Source of the DNA: Mycolicibacterium psychrotolerans
GTDB lineage: Bacteria > Actinomycetota > Actinomycetes > Mycobacteriales > Mycobacteriaceae
Reading direction: 5' to 3'
Length of the DNA stretch: 64,000 nucleotides
Assembly: GCF_010729305.1 (NCBI RefSeq)
Contig: NZ_AP022574.1
Location: 1,550,001-1,614,000, forward strand
This document shows, in pieces, positions 29,114 through 39,669 of this stretch. The position numbers were made by a program, and so were the translations under genes. Below the pieces are notes generated by a model, which was not told the DNA's origin, searched no databases, and saw only the letters and a program-made list of their open reading frames with translations. Position 1 is the stretch's first letter. Every line of letters begins with the position of its first letter.

Positions 29114-29146
29114 TTGGGCAGGTCCCTACACCCGGGAGGCACAACA

Positions 29147-30331
29147 GTGACGTCCATTGAACAGCGCGACGTGCAGTCGGTTCTAGCCGGCATCGACGAT
29201 CTGCTGCCGCGGATCGCCAAACGCGCTCCAGCCGCCGAGGAACTGCGGCGCCTTCCCGATGAGACCGTGGCCGAACTCGACGAGGTCGGCTTCTTCAAGC
29301 TTCTGCAGCCCGAGCAGTGGGGCGGCCTGCAGTGCGATCCGACGGTTTTCTACGAGGCCGTCCGGCGCATCGCCAGCGCCTGCGGGTCCACCGGATGGGT
29401 CTCCTCGATCATCGGCGTGCACAACTGGCACCTCGCGCTGTTCGACCAGCAGGCCCAGGTGGACGTGTGGGGCGACGATCCCACCGTCCGGGTGTCGTCG
29501 TCCTACGCGCCGATGGGCGCGGGCACGGTCGTCGACGGCGGCTACCTGGTCAGCGGCGCCTGGCAGTGGTCGTCGGGATGTGACCACGCCACGTGGGCGT
29601 TCCTCGGCGGCCCGGTGATCAAGGACGGCCGGCCGGTCGACTTCGGCAGCTTCCTGATCCCGCGGGACGACTACCGCATCGACGACGTGTGGAATGTGGT
29701 GGGGCTCAAGGCCACCGGCAGCAATACCGTGGTGGTCAAGGACGTGTTCGTCCCGCGGCACCGGTTCCTGTCCTACAAGGCGATGAACGACGGCACCGCG
29801 GGCGGCTACCAGACCAACACCGCGCCGGTCTACAAGATGCCCTGGGGCACCATGCATCCGACGACCATCAGCGCGCCGATCATGGGCATGGCCTACGGCG
29901 CCTACGACGCGCACGTCGAGCATCAGGGCAAGCGCGTGCGTGCGGCGTTCGCCGGTGAGAAGTCCAAGGAGGATCCATTCGCCAAGATCCGGATCGCCGA
30001 GGCCGCCAGTGACATCGACGCCGGTTGGCGTCAGCTGATCGGCAACGTCGGCGAGGAGTACCAGCTGCTGCACGCCGGCCAGGAGATCCCGTTCTCCCTG
30101 CGCGCCCGTGCCCGCCGCGACCAGGTGCGTGCCACCGCGCGTGCGATCGCGTCGATCGACCTGTTGTTCGAGGCGTCGGGTGCGACCGCGCTCAACCTCG
30201 ACCAGCCGGTGCAGCGGTTCTGGCGTGATGCGCACGCCGGCCGGGTGCACGCGGCCAACGAGCCCGAGCGCGCCTACCTGATCTTCGGCAACGACGCGTT
30301 CGGCCTCCCGCCCCAGGACACGATGGTCTAG
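29147..30331 (+). CDS. hsaA: HsaA, oxygenase component of 3-HSA hydroxylase
   Basis: The 394-residue protein belongs to the flavin-dependent group D monooxygenases (acyl-CoA dehydrogenase fold) and matches HsaA. With the reductase HsaB it hydroxylates the phenol 3-HSA to the catechol 3,4-DHSA. Recognisable stretches include SACGSTGWVSSIIGVHNWH and the C-terminal FGLPPQDTMV. The GTG at 29147 has GGGAGG seven bases upstream, and the length equals the M. tuberculosis enzyme. hsaD begins at the base after its stop. Confidence 0.95.
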   Translation: MTSIEQRDVQSVLAGIDDLLPRIAKRAPAAEELRRLPDETVAELDEVGFFKLLQPEQWGGLQCDPTVFYEAVRRIASACGSTGWVSSIIGVHNWHLALFDQQAQVDVWGDDPTVRVSSSYAPMGAGTVVDGGYLVSGAWQWSSGCDHATWAFLGGPVIKDGRPVDFGSFLIPRDDYRIDDVWNVVGLKATGSNTVVVKDVFVPRHRFLSYKAMNDGTAGGYQTNTAPVYKMPWGTMHPTTISAPIMGMAYGAYDAHVEHQGKRVRAAFAGEKSKEDPFAKIRIAEAASDIDAGWRQLIGNVGEEYQLLHAGQEIPFSLRARARRDQVRATARAIASIDLLFEASGATALNLDQPVQRFWRDAHAGRVHAANEPERAYLIFGNDAFGLPPQDTMV

Positions 30332-32120
<1,789 letters not shown>

Positions 32121-32122
32121 CA

Positions 32123-32701
32123 GTGTCGGGCGCACCCATCGACCCGCGCACATTCCGCAATGTGCTGGGACAGTTCTGTACGGGCATCACCGTGATCACC
32201 ACGATGTCTGAAAGTGCCACGGGCGCCGACCCCGTCGGCTTCGCCTGCCAGTCGTTCGCCGCGCTGTCGCTGGAGCCGCCGCTGGTGCTGTTCTGCCCGA
32301 CCAAGGTCAGCCGCTCCTGGCAGGCGATCGAGGCCAGCGGCCGGTTCTGCGTGAACATCCTGCACGAGAACCAGAAGGACGTCTCGGCGCGCTTCGGCTC
32401 CCGCGAGCCGGACAAGTTCGCCGGCATCGAGTGGTCGCTGTCGAAACTGGGGTCGCCGATCATCGGCGGCACGCTGGCCCACATCGACTGCACGGTGGCC
32501 TCGGTGCACGACGGCGGCGATCACTTCGTGGTGTTCGGCGCGGTGCATTCGCTGTCCGACGTTCCGAAGAAGAAGCCGCGACCGCTGCTGTTCTACCAGG
32601 GGCAGTACACCGGCATCGAGCCGGACAAGACGACTCCGGCCGACTGGCGCAACGATCTCGAGGCGTTCCTGACCGCCACCACCGACGACACCTGGCTCTA
32701 G
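32123..32701 (+). CDS. hsaB: HsaB, flavin reductase of 3-HSA hydroxylase
   Basis: The 192-residue flavin reductase (FMN-binding split-barrel) supplies reduced flavin to HsaA. Features are RNVLGQFCTGITVITT, CQSFAALSLEPPLVLFCP and FCVNIL. The GTG two bases after the hsaC stop was chosen because it gives the expected N-terminus and length (187 in M. tuberculosis). In M. tuberculosis nat follows hsaB; here an unrelated TetR-linked gene is convergent with a four-base overlap. Confidence 0.93.
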   Translation: MSGAPIDPRTFRNVLGQFCTGITVITTMSESATGADPVGFACQSFAALSLEPPLVLFCPTKVSRSWQAIEASGRFCVNILHENQKDVSARFGSREPDKFAGIEWSLSKLGSPIIGGTLAHIDCTVASVHDGGDHFVVFGAVHSLSDVPKKKPRPLLFYQGQYTGIEPDKTTPADWRNDLEAFLTATTDDTWL

Positions 32702-33147
32702 CCGGCGCGCTCGGCGGCCCCGCGCAGCAGGCTGTCGACGATCTCCAGATGGGTGGGCAGCACCCGTGTCCAGAGCGTCCGCGCCACGGGGTTGGCCAGC
32801 TGGACGAAGGTGGCGAACTCGACGCCGCCGTCGGTCACTCGCGCCACCAGCTGGCCGGTCAGTCCGAGTAGCGAATCACCCTGCAGCAGAATGCATTCGG
32901 CGTCGCGGTGGGCGATGGGCCAGCCGGCGATCGCGTCCGGACCGCGGTGGTGCACCCGCAGCCCCAGCATCGTCCAGCCCGCGGTCAGCCGCGCCCGCAT
33001 CGCGGCCGAGGGTCCTTCGAGGATCTCCCGGGCCCACTGCTCGGGTGTCCTGCTGTGGGGTTGGTCGGTGGCGAGTAGGTGGGTGTCGACATGGTCGACG
33101 CGGTCGAGGGTGCAGCACGCGTGCAGCGTGTCGGTATTCGGTTCCAT
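32698..33147 (-). CDS. DUF2867-like protein of unknown function
   Basis: The 149-residue protein resembles small mycobacterial DUF2867/SRPBCC-like proteins (VDHVDTHLLATDQPHSRTPEQWA, then WTMLGLRVH and FVQLANPVARTLWTRVLPTHLEIV). The assignment is by impression only. Its ATG at 33147 touches the first base of a 25-bp palindrome, and the divergent TetR gene begins at 33174, so it is almost certainly the target of that regulator and is probably made from a leaderless mRNA. Confidence 0.6.
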   Translation of the reverse strand: MEPNTDTLHACCTLDRVDHVDTHLLATDQPHSRTPEQWAREILEGPSAAMRARLTAGWTMLGLRVHHRGPDAIAGWPIAHRDAECILLQGDSLLGLTGQLVARVTDGGVEFATFVQLANPVARTLWTRVLPTHLEIVDSLLRGAAERAG

Positions 33148-33171
33148 AGATACAGCACTGTACTGTATCTA
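33147..33171. promoter_or_regulatory. TetR operator in a 26-base divergent gap
   Basis: TAGATACAG-N7-CTGTATCTA is a perfect 9-base inverted repeat (33147-33155 and 33163-33171). A second, overlapping repeat TACAG-CA-CTGTA lies inside it. It fills the whole space between the two divergent start codons, so one bound dimer would cover both promoters and both starts. Confidence 0.8.
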
Positions 33172-33173
33172 AC

Positions 33174-33722
33174 GTGGCGCCACCAGTACGAACATCGCGA
33201 GAGCTCTGGATCGACACCGGCCTGGATCTGTTGGCCACCGAGGGGCCCGGCGCCGTGCGCGTCGAGGTGCTCGCGCAACGTCTCGGCGTGACGCGCGGCG
33301 GCTTCTACCGGCAGTTCGGCGGTCGCGCGGAACTGGTCGACGCGATGCTGGATGCCTGGGAGCACCGCAGCATCGACGACGTGCGCCGCCGCGTCGAGGC
33401 CGAGGGTGGTGATGCGGCCGGCAAGGCGCGCAAGGCCGGAATGCTGACCTTCGCCCCGGACCTGTTGCCGATCGATCTCGCCGTGCGGGAGTGGGCCCGG
33501 CGGGATGCCGCCGTCGCGGCCCGGCTGCGCCGGGTCGACAACCGCAGGATGGACTATCTACGGGAACTGATCTCGACCATGTCCGGCGACGCCGGGGACG
33601 TCGAGGCGCGCGCGATGCTGGCGTTCTCGCTGGTGATCGGGGACCACCTGATCGCCGCCGACCGGTTCGTCGGCGGACGGGCCCGGGTGCTGCGCGATGC
33701 CACGCGGCTGATCCTGGGCTGA
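33174..33722 (+). CDS. TetR-family transcriptional regulator
   Basis: The 182-residue protein has a TetR HTH (LAQRLGVTRGGFYRQFGGRAELVDAML) and a helical ligand domain with no recognisable signature. The GTG at 33174 lies 2 bases after the operator, implying leaderless translation. It probably represses itself and the divergent DUF2867-like gene. It is convergent with the lipase gene, with a hairpin between them. Confidence 0.85.
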   Translation: MAPPVRTSRELWIDTGLDLLATEGPGAVRVEVLAQRLGVTRGGFYRQFGGRAELVDAMLDAWEHRSIDDVRRRVEAEGGDAAGKARKAGMLTFAPDLLPIDLAVREWARRDAAVAARLRRVDNRRMDYLRELISTMSGDAGDVEARAMLAFSLVIGDHLIAADRFVGGRARVLRDATRLILG

Positions 33723-33734
33723 ATCACACGGTTG

Positions 33735-34517
33735 TCATTCATCCACAGTGGGGACAACCCTGTGGATGAACGCCGCGATCCTGGCGCTGACGTCGCGGTG
33801 CACTGTCTCGTTGAGGATGTCGTGGCGGGCGCCGTCGAACTCGACGAGTTCAAGCGGCGCGACGGTCTCGGCGTAGGCGCGCACGGCGCCGACAGGGGCG
33901 ATCGGGTCATTCGTGCCGTGGACGGCCAGGGTCGGCACGGTCAGCGTCGGAAGGTCGGCGCCGAAGCGGTCCCAGGCCCGGTCCAGCTCGCGGGTCAGGG
34001 CGCGGCTGTCGGCACCGACGAACGCGAGTGGGTCGTTGACGATCGAGTCGAGATAGAAGGGGTCGGACGAGAGCCACTCCGGATCCAGATCGAGCGACGT
34101 GTTGCCGTCGAGTAGTTCGCGCACCGGAACCAGCGGGGCGCCGGAGATGACCGCGCCGGGATACCGGTCGCCGTCGGCGAGCGCACGGAACAGCGTCACG
34201 ACGGCGCCGTACGAGTGGCCCTGCGCGATCACCGGAAGCCCGGGGTGCTCCCGCAGGGCCAGTTCGGTCAGCGCGTCGGCCAGCGCCGAGCTGTCCTCGA
34301 TGGTGCCGAAGTCCCCGCGATCACCGACGGTGAGGCCGTGGCCGAACTGGTCGACGGCCCACAGGTCGATCCCCGCCGCGTTCAGCGCGAAGCCGTACCG
34401 GTGGTAGAGCCCGGAGTGCTCGCCGAATCCGTGCAGGAACACGACCGCGGCGCGCGGGTCGGGCGCGGCCCAGTGCCGGTAATACGCGCGTCCGCGGGAA
34501 TGCTCGAGGAAAGGCAT
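33735..34517 (-). CDS. Monoacylglycerol lipase-like alpha/beta hydrolase
   Basis: The 260-residue protein resembles mycobacterial monoacylglycerol lipases (Rv0183 type): FLHGFGEHSGLY oxyanion loop, GHSYG nucleophile elbow, Asp in HGTNDPIAP and His in GARHDILNE. It probably hydrolyses monoacylglycerols or lysophospholipids. It is three bases downstream of the LysR gene's stop on the same strand, so the two may be co-transcribed. Confidence 0.82.
   Translation of the reverse strand: MPFLEHSRGRAYYRHWAAPDPRAAVVFLHGFGEHSGLYHRYGFALNAAGIDLWAVDQFGHGLTVGDRGDFGTIEDSSALADALTELALREHPGLPVIAQGHSYGAVVTLFRALADGDRYPGAVISGAPLVPVRELLDGNTSLDLDPEWLSSDPFYLDSIVNDPLAFVGADSRALTRELDRAWDRFGADLPTLTVPTLAVHGTNDPIAPVGAVRAYAETVAPLELVEFDGARHDILNETVHRDVSARIAAFIHRVVPTVDE
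33738..33770. terminator. Hairpin between convergent tetR and lipase genes
   Basis: TTCATCCACAG and CTGTGGATGAA form a perfect 11-bp stem around an 11-base loop. It starts 16 bases after the tetR stop and lies inside the last codons of the lipase gene. There is no T-tract, which is usual for mycobacterial terminators. It could act for the tetR transcript and possibly the opposite one. Confidence 0.6.
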
Positions 34518-34520
34518 GCC

Positions 34521-35438
34521 TCACGCTAACCGCGCGCCGAGCAGGACGTCGCGCTGATCGTTCATCCGCGCGACGATCGCGTCGACGACGGCGGCCACCT
34601 CCGGCCGGCGCAGCGTCTCCGGCCGGGTGACCAACCAGTAGGCGAGCCGGATCGACACCGTGTCGGCCAGCACGCGCACCAGATCGTCGTGCCGGTCGGC
34701 CATGAAGCAGGGCAGCAGTCCGAGGCCCGCCGCTGCCCTGGTCGCCTCGACGTGGACGAACACGTTGGTCGACGTGACCGATTCGCGCATGGCGGGGGCG
34801 AAGCTGGCGGCCAGGTCCAGATCGTCGACCTGCAGCATCGAGTCGATGAAGTACACCAGTGGAAAGCGTTGCAGGTCAGCCACGTTCGCGGGGGGCCCGT
34901 GCTCGGCGAGGTAGTCGCGCGAGCCGTACAGGCCGAGGCAGTAGTCGCCCAGGCGCATCGCGGTGGCCCGGTGCACCGTGGGCTCGCCGACAACGACCTC
35001 CACGTCGAGCCCCGAGCGCTGCTGGCTGGCGCGCCGGGTGGCGGCCACGATCTCCACCGCCACCTTCGGGTGCCTGCGCTGCACCGCCGCGGCGGCCGGC
35101 GCGGCGATGTAGGCCGAGAAGCCGTCCGTCGCCGAGATGCGCACGACGCCCTCGAGCGTGCGGCTGCCGCCGGCGTCGACCGTCAGCGAGCGCACCGCCG
35201 ATTCGACGGCTTCGGCGGCGGCCAGCGCGTCGCGACCGAGATCGGTCAGTTCCCAGCCGCCTGCCACCCGGGCCAGTACCCGGCCGCCCATCGCCTGCTC
35301 GAGTGCGGCGATGCGACGGCTGATGGTGGTGTGGTTGAGCCCGAGTTCCTCGGCCGCGGTGGTGTACCGGCCGGTCCGGCCGACGGCGAGGAGCACCAGG
35401 AGGTCGTCCGCGCTGGGCCGCCGGTTCGCGCTCGTCAT
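34521..35438 (-). CDS. LysR-family transcriptional regulator
   Basis: The 305-residue protein has a LysR HTH (LLVLLAVGRTGRYTTAAEELGLNHTTISRRIAALE) and an effector domain. The ATG at 35438 (MTSANRR) was preferred to one at 35477 because the latter would place the direct-repeat operator inside the gene. It is divergent from the MHS transporter-HBDH-acetoacetyl-CoA synthetase operon and is likely to activate it in response to a ketone body or related acid. Confidence 0.83.
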   Translation of the reverse strand: MTSANRRPSADDLLVLLAVGRTGRYTTAAEELGLNHTTISRRIAALEQAMGGRVLARVAGGWELTDLGRDALAAAEAVESAVRSLTVDAGGSRTLEGVVRISATDGFSAYIAAPAAAAVQRRHPKVAVEIVAATRRASQQRSGLDVEVVVGEPTVHRATAMRLGDYCLGLYGSRDYLAEHGPPANVADLQRFPLVYFIDSMLQVDDLDLAASFAPAMRESVTSTNVFVHVEATRAAAGLGLLPCFMADRHDDLVRVLADTVSIRLAYWLVTRPETLRRPEVAAVVDAIVARMNDQRDVLLGARLA

Positions 35439-35441
35439 CTG

Positions 35442-35472
35442 TGCAGTTTTGCAGATCTCTGCTGCAGTTTTG
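35442..35472. promoter_or_regulatory. Direct-repeat operator, candidate LysR site
   Basis: TGCAGTTTTG occurs twice, at 35442-35451 and 35463-35472, 21 bases apart, i.e. two helical turns on the same face. The repeats begin four bases beyond the lysR start codon and lie about 75 bases before the transporter ATG. This is a plausible position for a LysR-type regulator controlling itself and the divergent operon. Confidence 0.6.
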
Positions 35473-35546
35473 GTCATTGCTGCGGTGGGTAGCTGCAGGA
35501 ATACTCACTGACATCTGTGGTCGGCATCACAAAGGAGGGGTGTGGG

Positions 35547-36917
35547 ATGAGCACGCAACACGACTCGGGACCTGCGGGGTCGGGGTCGGTCACGACCGGA
35601 CTCAAGCGCGTCGTCGCCGCGTCGATGGCGGGCACCGTCGTGGAGTGGTACGAGTTCTTTCTCTACGCCACCGCGGCCACGCTGGTCTTCAACAAGGTGT
35701 TCTTCGCCGAGGGCACCAGCGAGGCCAGCGGGCTGATCGCGGCGCTGCTGACCTACGCCGTCGGCTTCGTCGCCCGTCCGCTGGGCGGCGTGGTGTTCGG
35801 CCACTTCGGAGACAAGCACGGCCGCAAGAAGCTGCTGCAGTTCGCGATCCTGCTCGTCGGCGTCGTGACGTTCCTGATGGGCTGCCTGCCCACCTACGCG
35901 CAGATCGGCGTCTGGGCGCCGATCCTGCTGGTCCTGCTGCGCTTCCTGCAGGGGTTCGCCGTCGGCGGGGAATGGGGCGGTGCGGTGCTGCTCGTCGCCG
36001 AGCACAGTCCCAGCAAGGACCGTGCGTTCTGGGCCAGTTGGCCGCAGGCCGCGGTGCCCGTCGGCAACATGCTGGCCACCGTGGTGCTGCTGGTGCTCAC
36101 CGGCACGCTGTCCGACGAGGCGTTCCTGTCGTGGGGTTGGCGGGTCGCGTTCTGGCTGTCGGCAGTCGTGGTGCTGATCGGGTACTACATCCGCACCAAG
36201 GTCACCGATGCGCCGATCTTCGTGGAGGCCCAGCAGGAAGTCGAGCGCGTCAAGGCGGTGTCCTACGGCGTGGTCGAGGTGCTGAAGCGTTATCCCCGTG
36301 GAGTTTTCACGGCGATGGGACTGCGATTCGCGGAGAACATCATGTACTACCTCGTCGTCACGTTCTCGATCGTCTACCTCAAGACCCACGTCGGCGCCGA
36401 CACCAGCGACATCCTGTGGTGGCTGCTGGCCGCACACGCCGTGCACTTCGTGGTCATCCCGCAGGTCGGACGGCTCTCGGACCGCTTCGGGCGTCGCCCG
36501 GTCTACATCACCGGCGCGATCCTGGCAGCCACCTGGGGCTTCTTCGCCTTCCCGATGATGAACACCGGCAACTACCTGATGATCATGGCCGCGATCATCC
36601 TCGGCCTGATGATCCACTCGCTGATGTACGCCCCGCAGCCGGCGATCATGGCCGAGATGTTCCCCACCCGGATGCGCTACTCGGGTGTCTCGCTCGGCTA
36701 CCAGGTGACCTCGATCTTCGCCGGGTCGCTCGCGCCGGCGATCGCCACCTGGCTGCTCGGAGATTTCGGCACCTGGGTGCCGATCGCGCTGTACCTGGCC
36801 GGGGCCGCCGTCATCACGCTGATCGCCGCCTGGTTCACCCGTGAGACCAACGGCCTGGACCTCGGAGCGCTCGACGAGGCCGACCGCGAACAGCTCGCCA
36901 AGGCGGGCATCGCATGA
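35547..36917 (+). CDS. MHS-family metabolite:proton symporter
   Basis: The 456-residue MFS protein of the metabolite:H+ symporter subfamily has twelve helices and family motifs such as GTVVEWYEFFLYA near the N-terminus, FGHFGDKHGRKK and FLQGFAVGGEWGGAVLL. The substrate is probably a small organic acid. Its position ahead of 3-hydroxybutyrate dehydrogenase and acetoacetyl-CoA synthetase points to 3-hydroxybutyrate or acetoacetate (inference). The ATG follows AAAGGAGGGG. Its stop overlaps the next start (ATGA). Confidence 0.87.
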   Translation: MSTQHDSGPAGSGSVTTGLKRVVAASMAGTVVEWYEFFLYATAATLVFNKVFFAEGTSEASGLIAALLTYAVGFVARPLGGVVFGHFGDKHGRKKLLQFAILLVGVVTFLMGCLPTYAQIGVWAPILLVLLRFLQGFAVGGEWGGAVLLVAEHSPSKDRAFWASWPQAAVPVGNMLATVVLLVLTGTLSDEAFLSWGWRVAFWLSAVVVLIGYYIRTKVTDAPIFVEAQQEVERVKAVSYGVVEVLKRYPRGVFTAMGLRFAENIMYYLVVTFSIVYLKTHVGADTSDILWWLLAAHAVHFVVIPQVGRLSDRFGRRPVYITGAILAATWGFFAFPMMNTGNYLMIMAAIILGLMIHSLMYAPQPAIMAEMFPTRMRYSGVSLGYQVTSIFAGSLAPAIATWLLGDFGTWVPIALYLAGAAVITLIAAWFTRETNGLDLGALDEADREQLAKAGIA

Positions 36918-37660
36918 CCGAACTCGAGGGCCGGACCGCCCTGGTGACGGGCGGGGCGAGCGGCATCGGCGCCGCCTGCGCACGGGAACTCGCGGCGCGC
37001 GGCGTCGCCGTCACCGTCGCCGACATCGACGACGTCGGCGCCAAGGCGCTCGCCCAGGAGATCGGCGGCACGGCGTGGGCCCTCGACCTGTCGGACGTCA
37101 CAGCGCTGGAGGATCTGCGGCTCGACGTCGACATCCTGGTAAACAACGCCGGTATCCAGAGCATCAACGCGATCGCCGAGTTCCCGCCGGAGAAGTTCCG
37201 CACCATGCTGGCGCTGATGGTGGAGGCGCCGTTCCTGTTGATCCGGGCCGCGTTGCCGCACATGTACCGCGAGGGCTACGGGCGCGTCATCAACATCTCG
37301 TCGATCCACGGGCTGCGGGCCTCTCCGTTCAAGGTGGCCTACGTGACCGCCAAGCATGCGCTCGAGGGTCTGTCCAAGGTGACGGCGCTCGAGGGCGGCC
37401 CGCACGGCGTGACGAGCAACTGCGTCAACCCCGGCTATGTGCGCACCCCGTTGGTGACCAAGCAGATCGCCGATCAGGCCCGAACGCATAACATCGCCGA
37501 GGATCAGGTCATCACCGACATCCTCCTCAAGGAGAGTGCGGTGAAGCGGCTCGTGGAACCCGAGGAGGTGGGCGCGTTGGTGGGATGGCTGGCAACGCCG
37601 TCGGCAGGGATGGTGTCGGGAGCGTCGTACACGATGGACGGTGGATGGAGCGCCCGTTGA
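36914..37660 (+). CDS. 3-hydroxybutyrate dehydrogenase-like SDR
   Basis: The 248-residue short-chain dehydrogenase has the NAD motif TGGASGIG, NNAG, catalytic Ser (INISSIHGLRA) and YxxxK (YVTAKHA). The stretch HGLRASPFKVAYVTAKHALEG and the C-terminal NPGYVRTPLVTKQI are typical of 3-hydroxybutyrate dehydrogenases, which oxidise 3-hydroxybutyrate to acetoacetate. It is translationally coupled to the transporter upstream and overlaps the synthetase gene downstream. Confidence 0.88.
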   Translation: MTELEGRTALVTGGASGIGAACARELAARGVAVTVADIDDVGAKALAQEIGGTAWALDLSDVTALEDLRLDVDILVNNAGIQSINAIAEFPPEKFRTMLALMVEAPFLLIRAALPHMYREGYGRVINISSIHGLRASPFKVAYVTAKHALEGLSKVTALEGGPHGVTSNCVNPGYVRTPLVTKQIADQARTHNIAEDQVITDILLKESAVKRLVEPEEVGALVGWLATPSAGMVSGASYTMDGGWSAR

Positions 37661-39558
37661 CGGCGACGACCGACGTCCCGCAGTGGGTTCCCACCGAGGA
37701 CGACGTCAGCGGCGCGCGGGTCACCGACTTCGCGCGGTTCGCCGAGCGACGGACCGGTGGCAGCTATCCGGACTACCGTGCGCTGTGGCAGTGGTCGGTC
37801 GACGACATCGAGGGTTTCTGGTCGACGCTGTGGGACTACTTCGACCTCGGTGAGCGCGGCTCGACGGTGCTGGCGAGCCCCGAGATGCCCGGTGCGCGTT
37901 GGTTTCCCGGCGCGACGTGCAACTACGTCGACCAGGTCGTCCGCAACGCGCGCACTGACCGGCCGGCGATCATCGCGGTCACCGAGAACGGCCCCGACCG
38001 CGAGGTGTCCTGGGACGAGCTGCTGGGCCGCGCTGCCGCGTTCGCGGACAAGCTGCGGGCGGGCGGGGTCGAGCCGGGCGATCGCGTGGTCGGCTACCTG
38101 CCCAACATCGCCGAGGCGGTGATCGCGTTCCTCGCGACGGCGAGTATCGGTGCGGTGTGGAGCGCATGCGGTCAGGACTATTCGGCGAAGGCCGCGCTGG
38201 ACCGTCTCGGTCAGCTCGAGCCCAAGGTGCTCGTCGCCGCCGACGGTTATCAGTTCGCCGGCAAGTACCGGGACAAGCGCGACGACGTCGCTGCGCTGCG
38301 CGACGGACTGCCGAGCGTGGTGGCCACGTTCTCGCTCGCCGATCTGACCGAGGTCGCGTCGCACGGTATCGACAGCGTGGCCGTGCCGTTCGATCACCCG
38401 CTGTGGATCCTGTTCTCGTCCGGCACCACCGGATTGCCGAAGGGCATCATGCACGGCCACGGCGGTGTCGTGGTCGAGCATCTCAAAGCCGTTGCGCTGC
38501 AGTCGGACATGGGCCGCGACGACACCTTTTTCTGGCACACCAGTCCCAGTTGGATGATGTGGAACTTCCAGATCGCCGGGTTGCTCGTCGGCGCGACGAT
38601 CGTCTGCTACGACGGCAGTCCCAATGCGCCGGAACCCGATGCGCTGTGGGGGATCGCGGCCAGGGTGGGCGCGACCGTGCTGGGAACCAGCCCCGGTTAT
38701 GTGCTCGGCTGTATGAAGGCCGACGCGCGTCCGGCCGGCGCCCACGATCTGTCGGCGCTGCGCAGCGTCGGCATCACCGGATCGTCGCTTCCCGCAGCGT
38801 CGTCGCTGTGGCTGGCGGACAACGTGGGTGTGCAGGTGGCGTCGATCAGCGGCGGTACCGATGTGGTCTCGGCGTTCATCGGCGGCGTTCGCACCGTTCC
38901 GGTGTGGCCCGGCGAGCTGTCGGCGCCGTTCCTCGGGGTGGCACTGGATGCCTGGGACGAATCGGGCAAGCCGGTGCGGGGTGAGGTCGGTGAACTCGTG
39001 ATCACCAGGCCGATGCCCTCGATGCCGGTCGCCTTCTGGAATGACCCCGACCAAAGTCGTTATCGCGAAGCCTATTTCGAGACCTATCCTGGCGTGTGGC
39101 GGCACGGCGACTGGATCACGATCACCGACCACGGCAGCGTGATCGTGCACGGCCGCTCGGACTCCACCCTGAACCGGCACGGCATCCGCATGGGCAGTGC
39201 CGACATCTATCAGGCGGTGGAGAGCCTGCCCGAGATCGTCGAGGCGCTGGTGATCGGCGCCGAGCAACCCGACGGCGGGTACTGGATGCCGCTGTTCGTG
39301 GTGCTCGGCGACGGCGTCGACCTCGACGACACCCTGCGCGACCGCATCAATGGCGTGATCCGCACCGAGGTCTCGCCGCGGCACGTGCCCGACGAGATCA
39401 TCGTCGCCCCGGGCGTTCCGCATACCCGCACCGGCAAGAAGCTCGAGGTGCCGATCAAGAAGCTGTTCCAGGGCGGTGACGCCGCCAAGGTCGTCGAACG
39501 CAGCGCCGTCGACGATCCCGCACTGCTCGACTGGTACGTCACGCAGCGTCGAACCTGA
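37645..39558 (+). CDS. Acetoacetyl-CoA synthetase
   Basis: The 637-residue adenylate-forming enzyme matches acetoacetate-CoA ligases: N-terminal ACAS domain, PVPFDHPLWILFSSGTTG with the AMP-binding motif SSGTTGLPKG, VWRHGDW, and a C-terminal lid with the catalytic Lys in HTRTGKKLEVPIK. It activates acetoacetate to acetoacetyl-CoA, completing a 3-hydroxybutyrate route into beta-oxidation. The start is uncertain: ATG 37645 overlaps the SDR by 16 bases, while a TTG at 37657 would give a TTGA overlap with GGAG upstream. Confidence 0.92.
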   Translation: MERPLTATTDVPQWVPTEDDVSGARVTDFARFAERRTGGSYPDYRALWQWSVDDIEGFWSTLWDYFDLGERGSTVLASPEMPGARWFPGATCNYVDQVVRNARTDRPAIIAVTENGPDREVSWDELLGRAAAFADKLRAGGVEPGDRVVGYLPNIAEAVIAFLATASIGAVWSACGQDYSAKAALDRLGQLEPKVLVAADGYQFAGKYRDKRDDVAALRDGLPSVVATFSLADLTEVASHGIDSVAVPFDHPLWILFSSGTTGLPKGIMHGHGGVVVEHLKAVALQSDMGRDDTFFWHTSPSWMMWNFQIAGLLVGATIVCYDGSPNAPEPDALWGIAARVGATVLGTSPGYVLGCMKADARPAGAHDLSALRSVGITGSSLPAASSLWLADNVGVQVASISGGTDVVSAFIGGVRTVPVWPGELSAPFLGVALDAWDESGKPVRGEVGELVITRPMPSMPVAFWNDPDQSRYREAYFETYPGVWRHGDWITITDHGSVIVHGRSDSTLNRHGIRMGSADIYQAVESLPEIVEALVIGAEQPDGGYWMPLFVVLGDGVDLDDTLRDRINGVIRTEVSPRHVPDEIIVAPGVPHTRTGKKLEVPIKKLFQGGDAAKVVERSAVDDPALLDWYVTQRRT

Positions 39559-39669
39559 GGCCCTTACCGGTAGCGGTACCTGTTGATTGGTGGCCAGCCA
39601 TGGCGACGCGCGCGCGGCTGCGCGTGAGGATCGAGGAGTCAACAGATCCGACATCCACAGAAGAACGAC

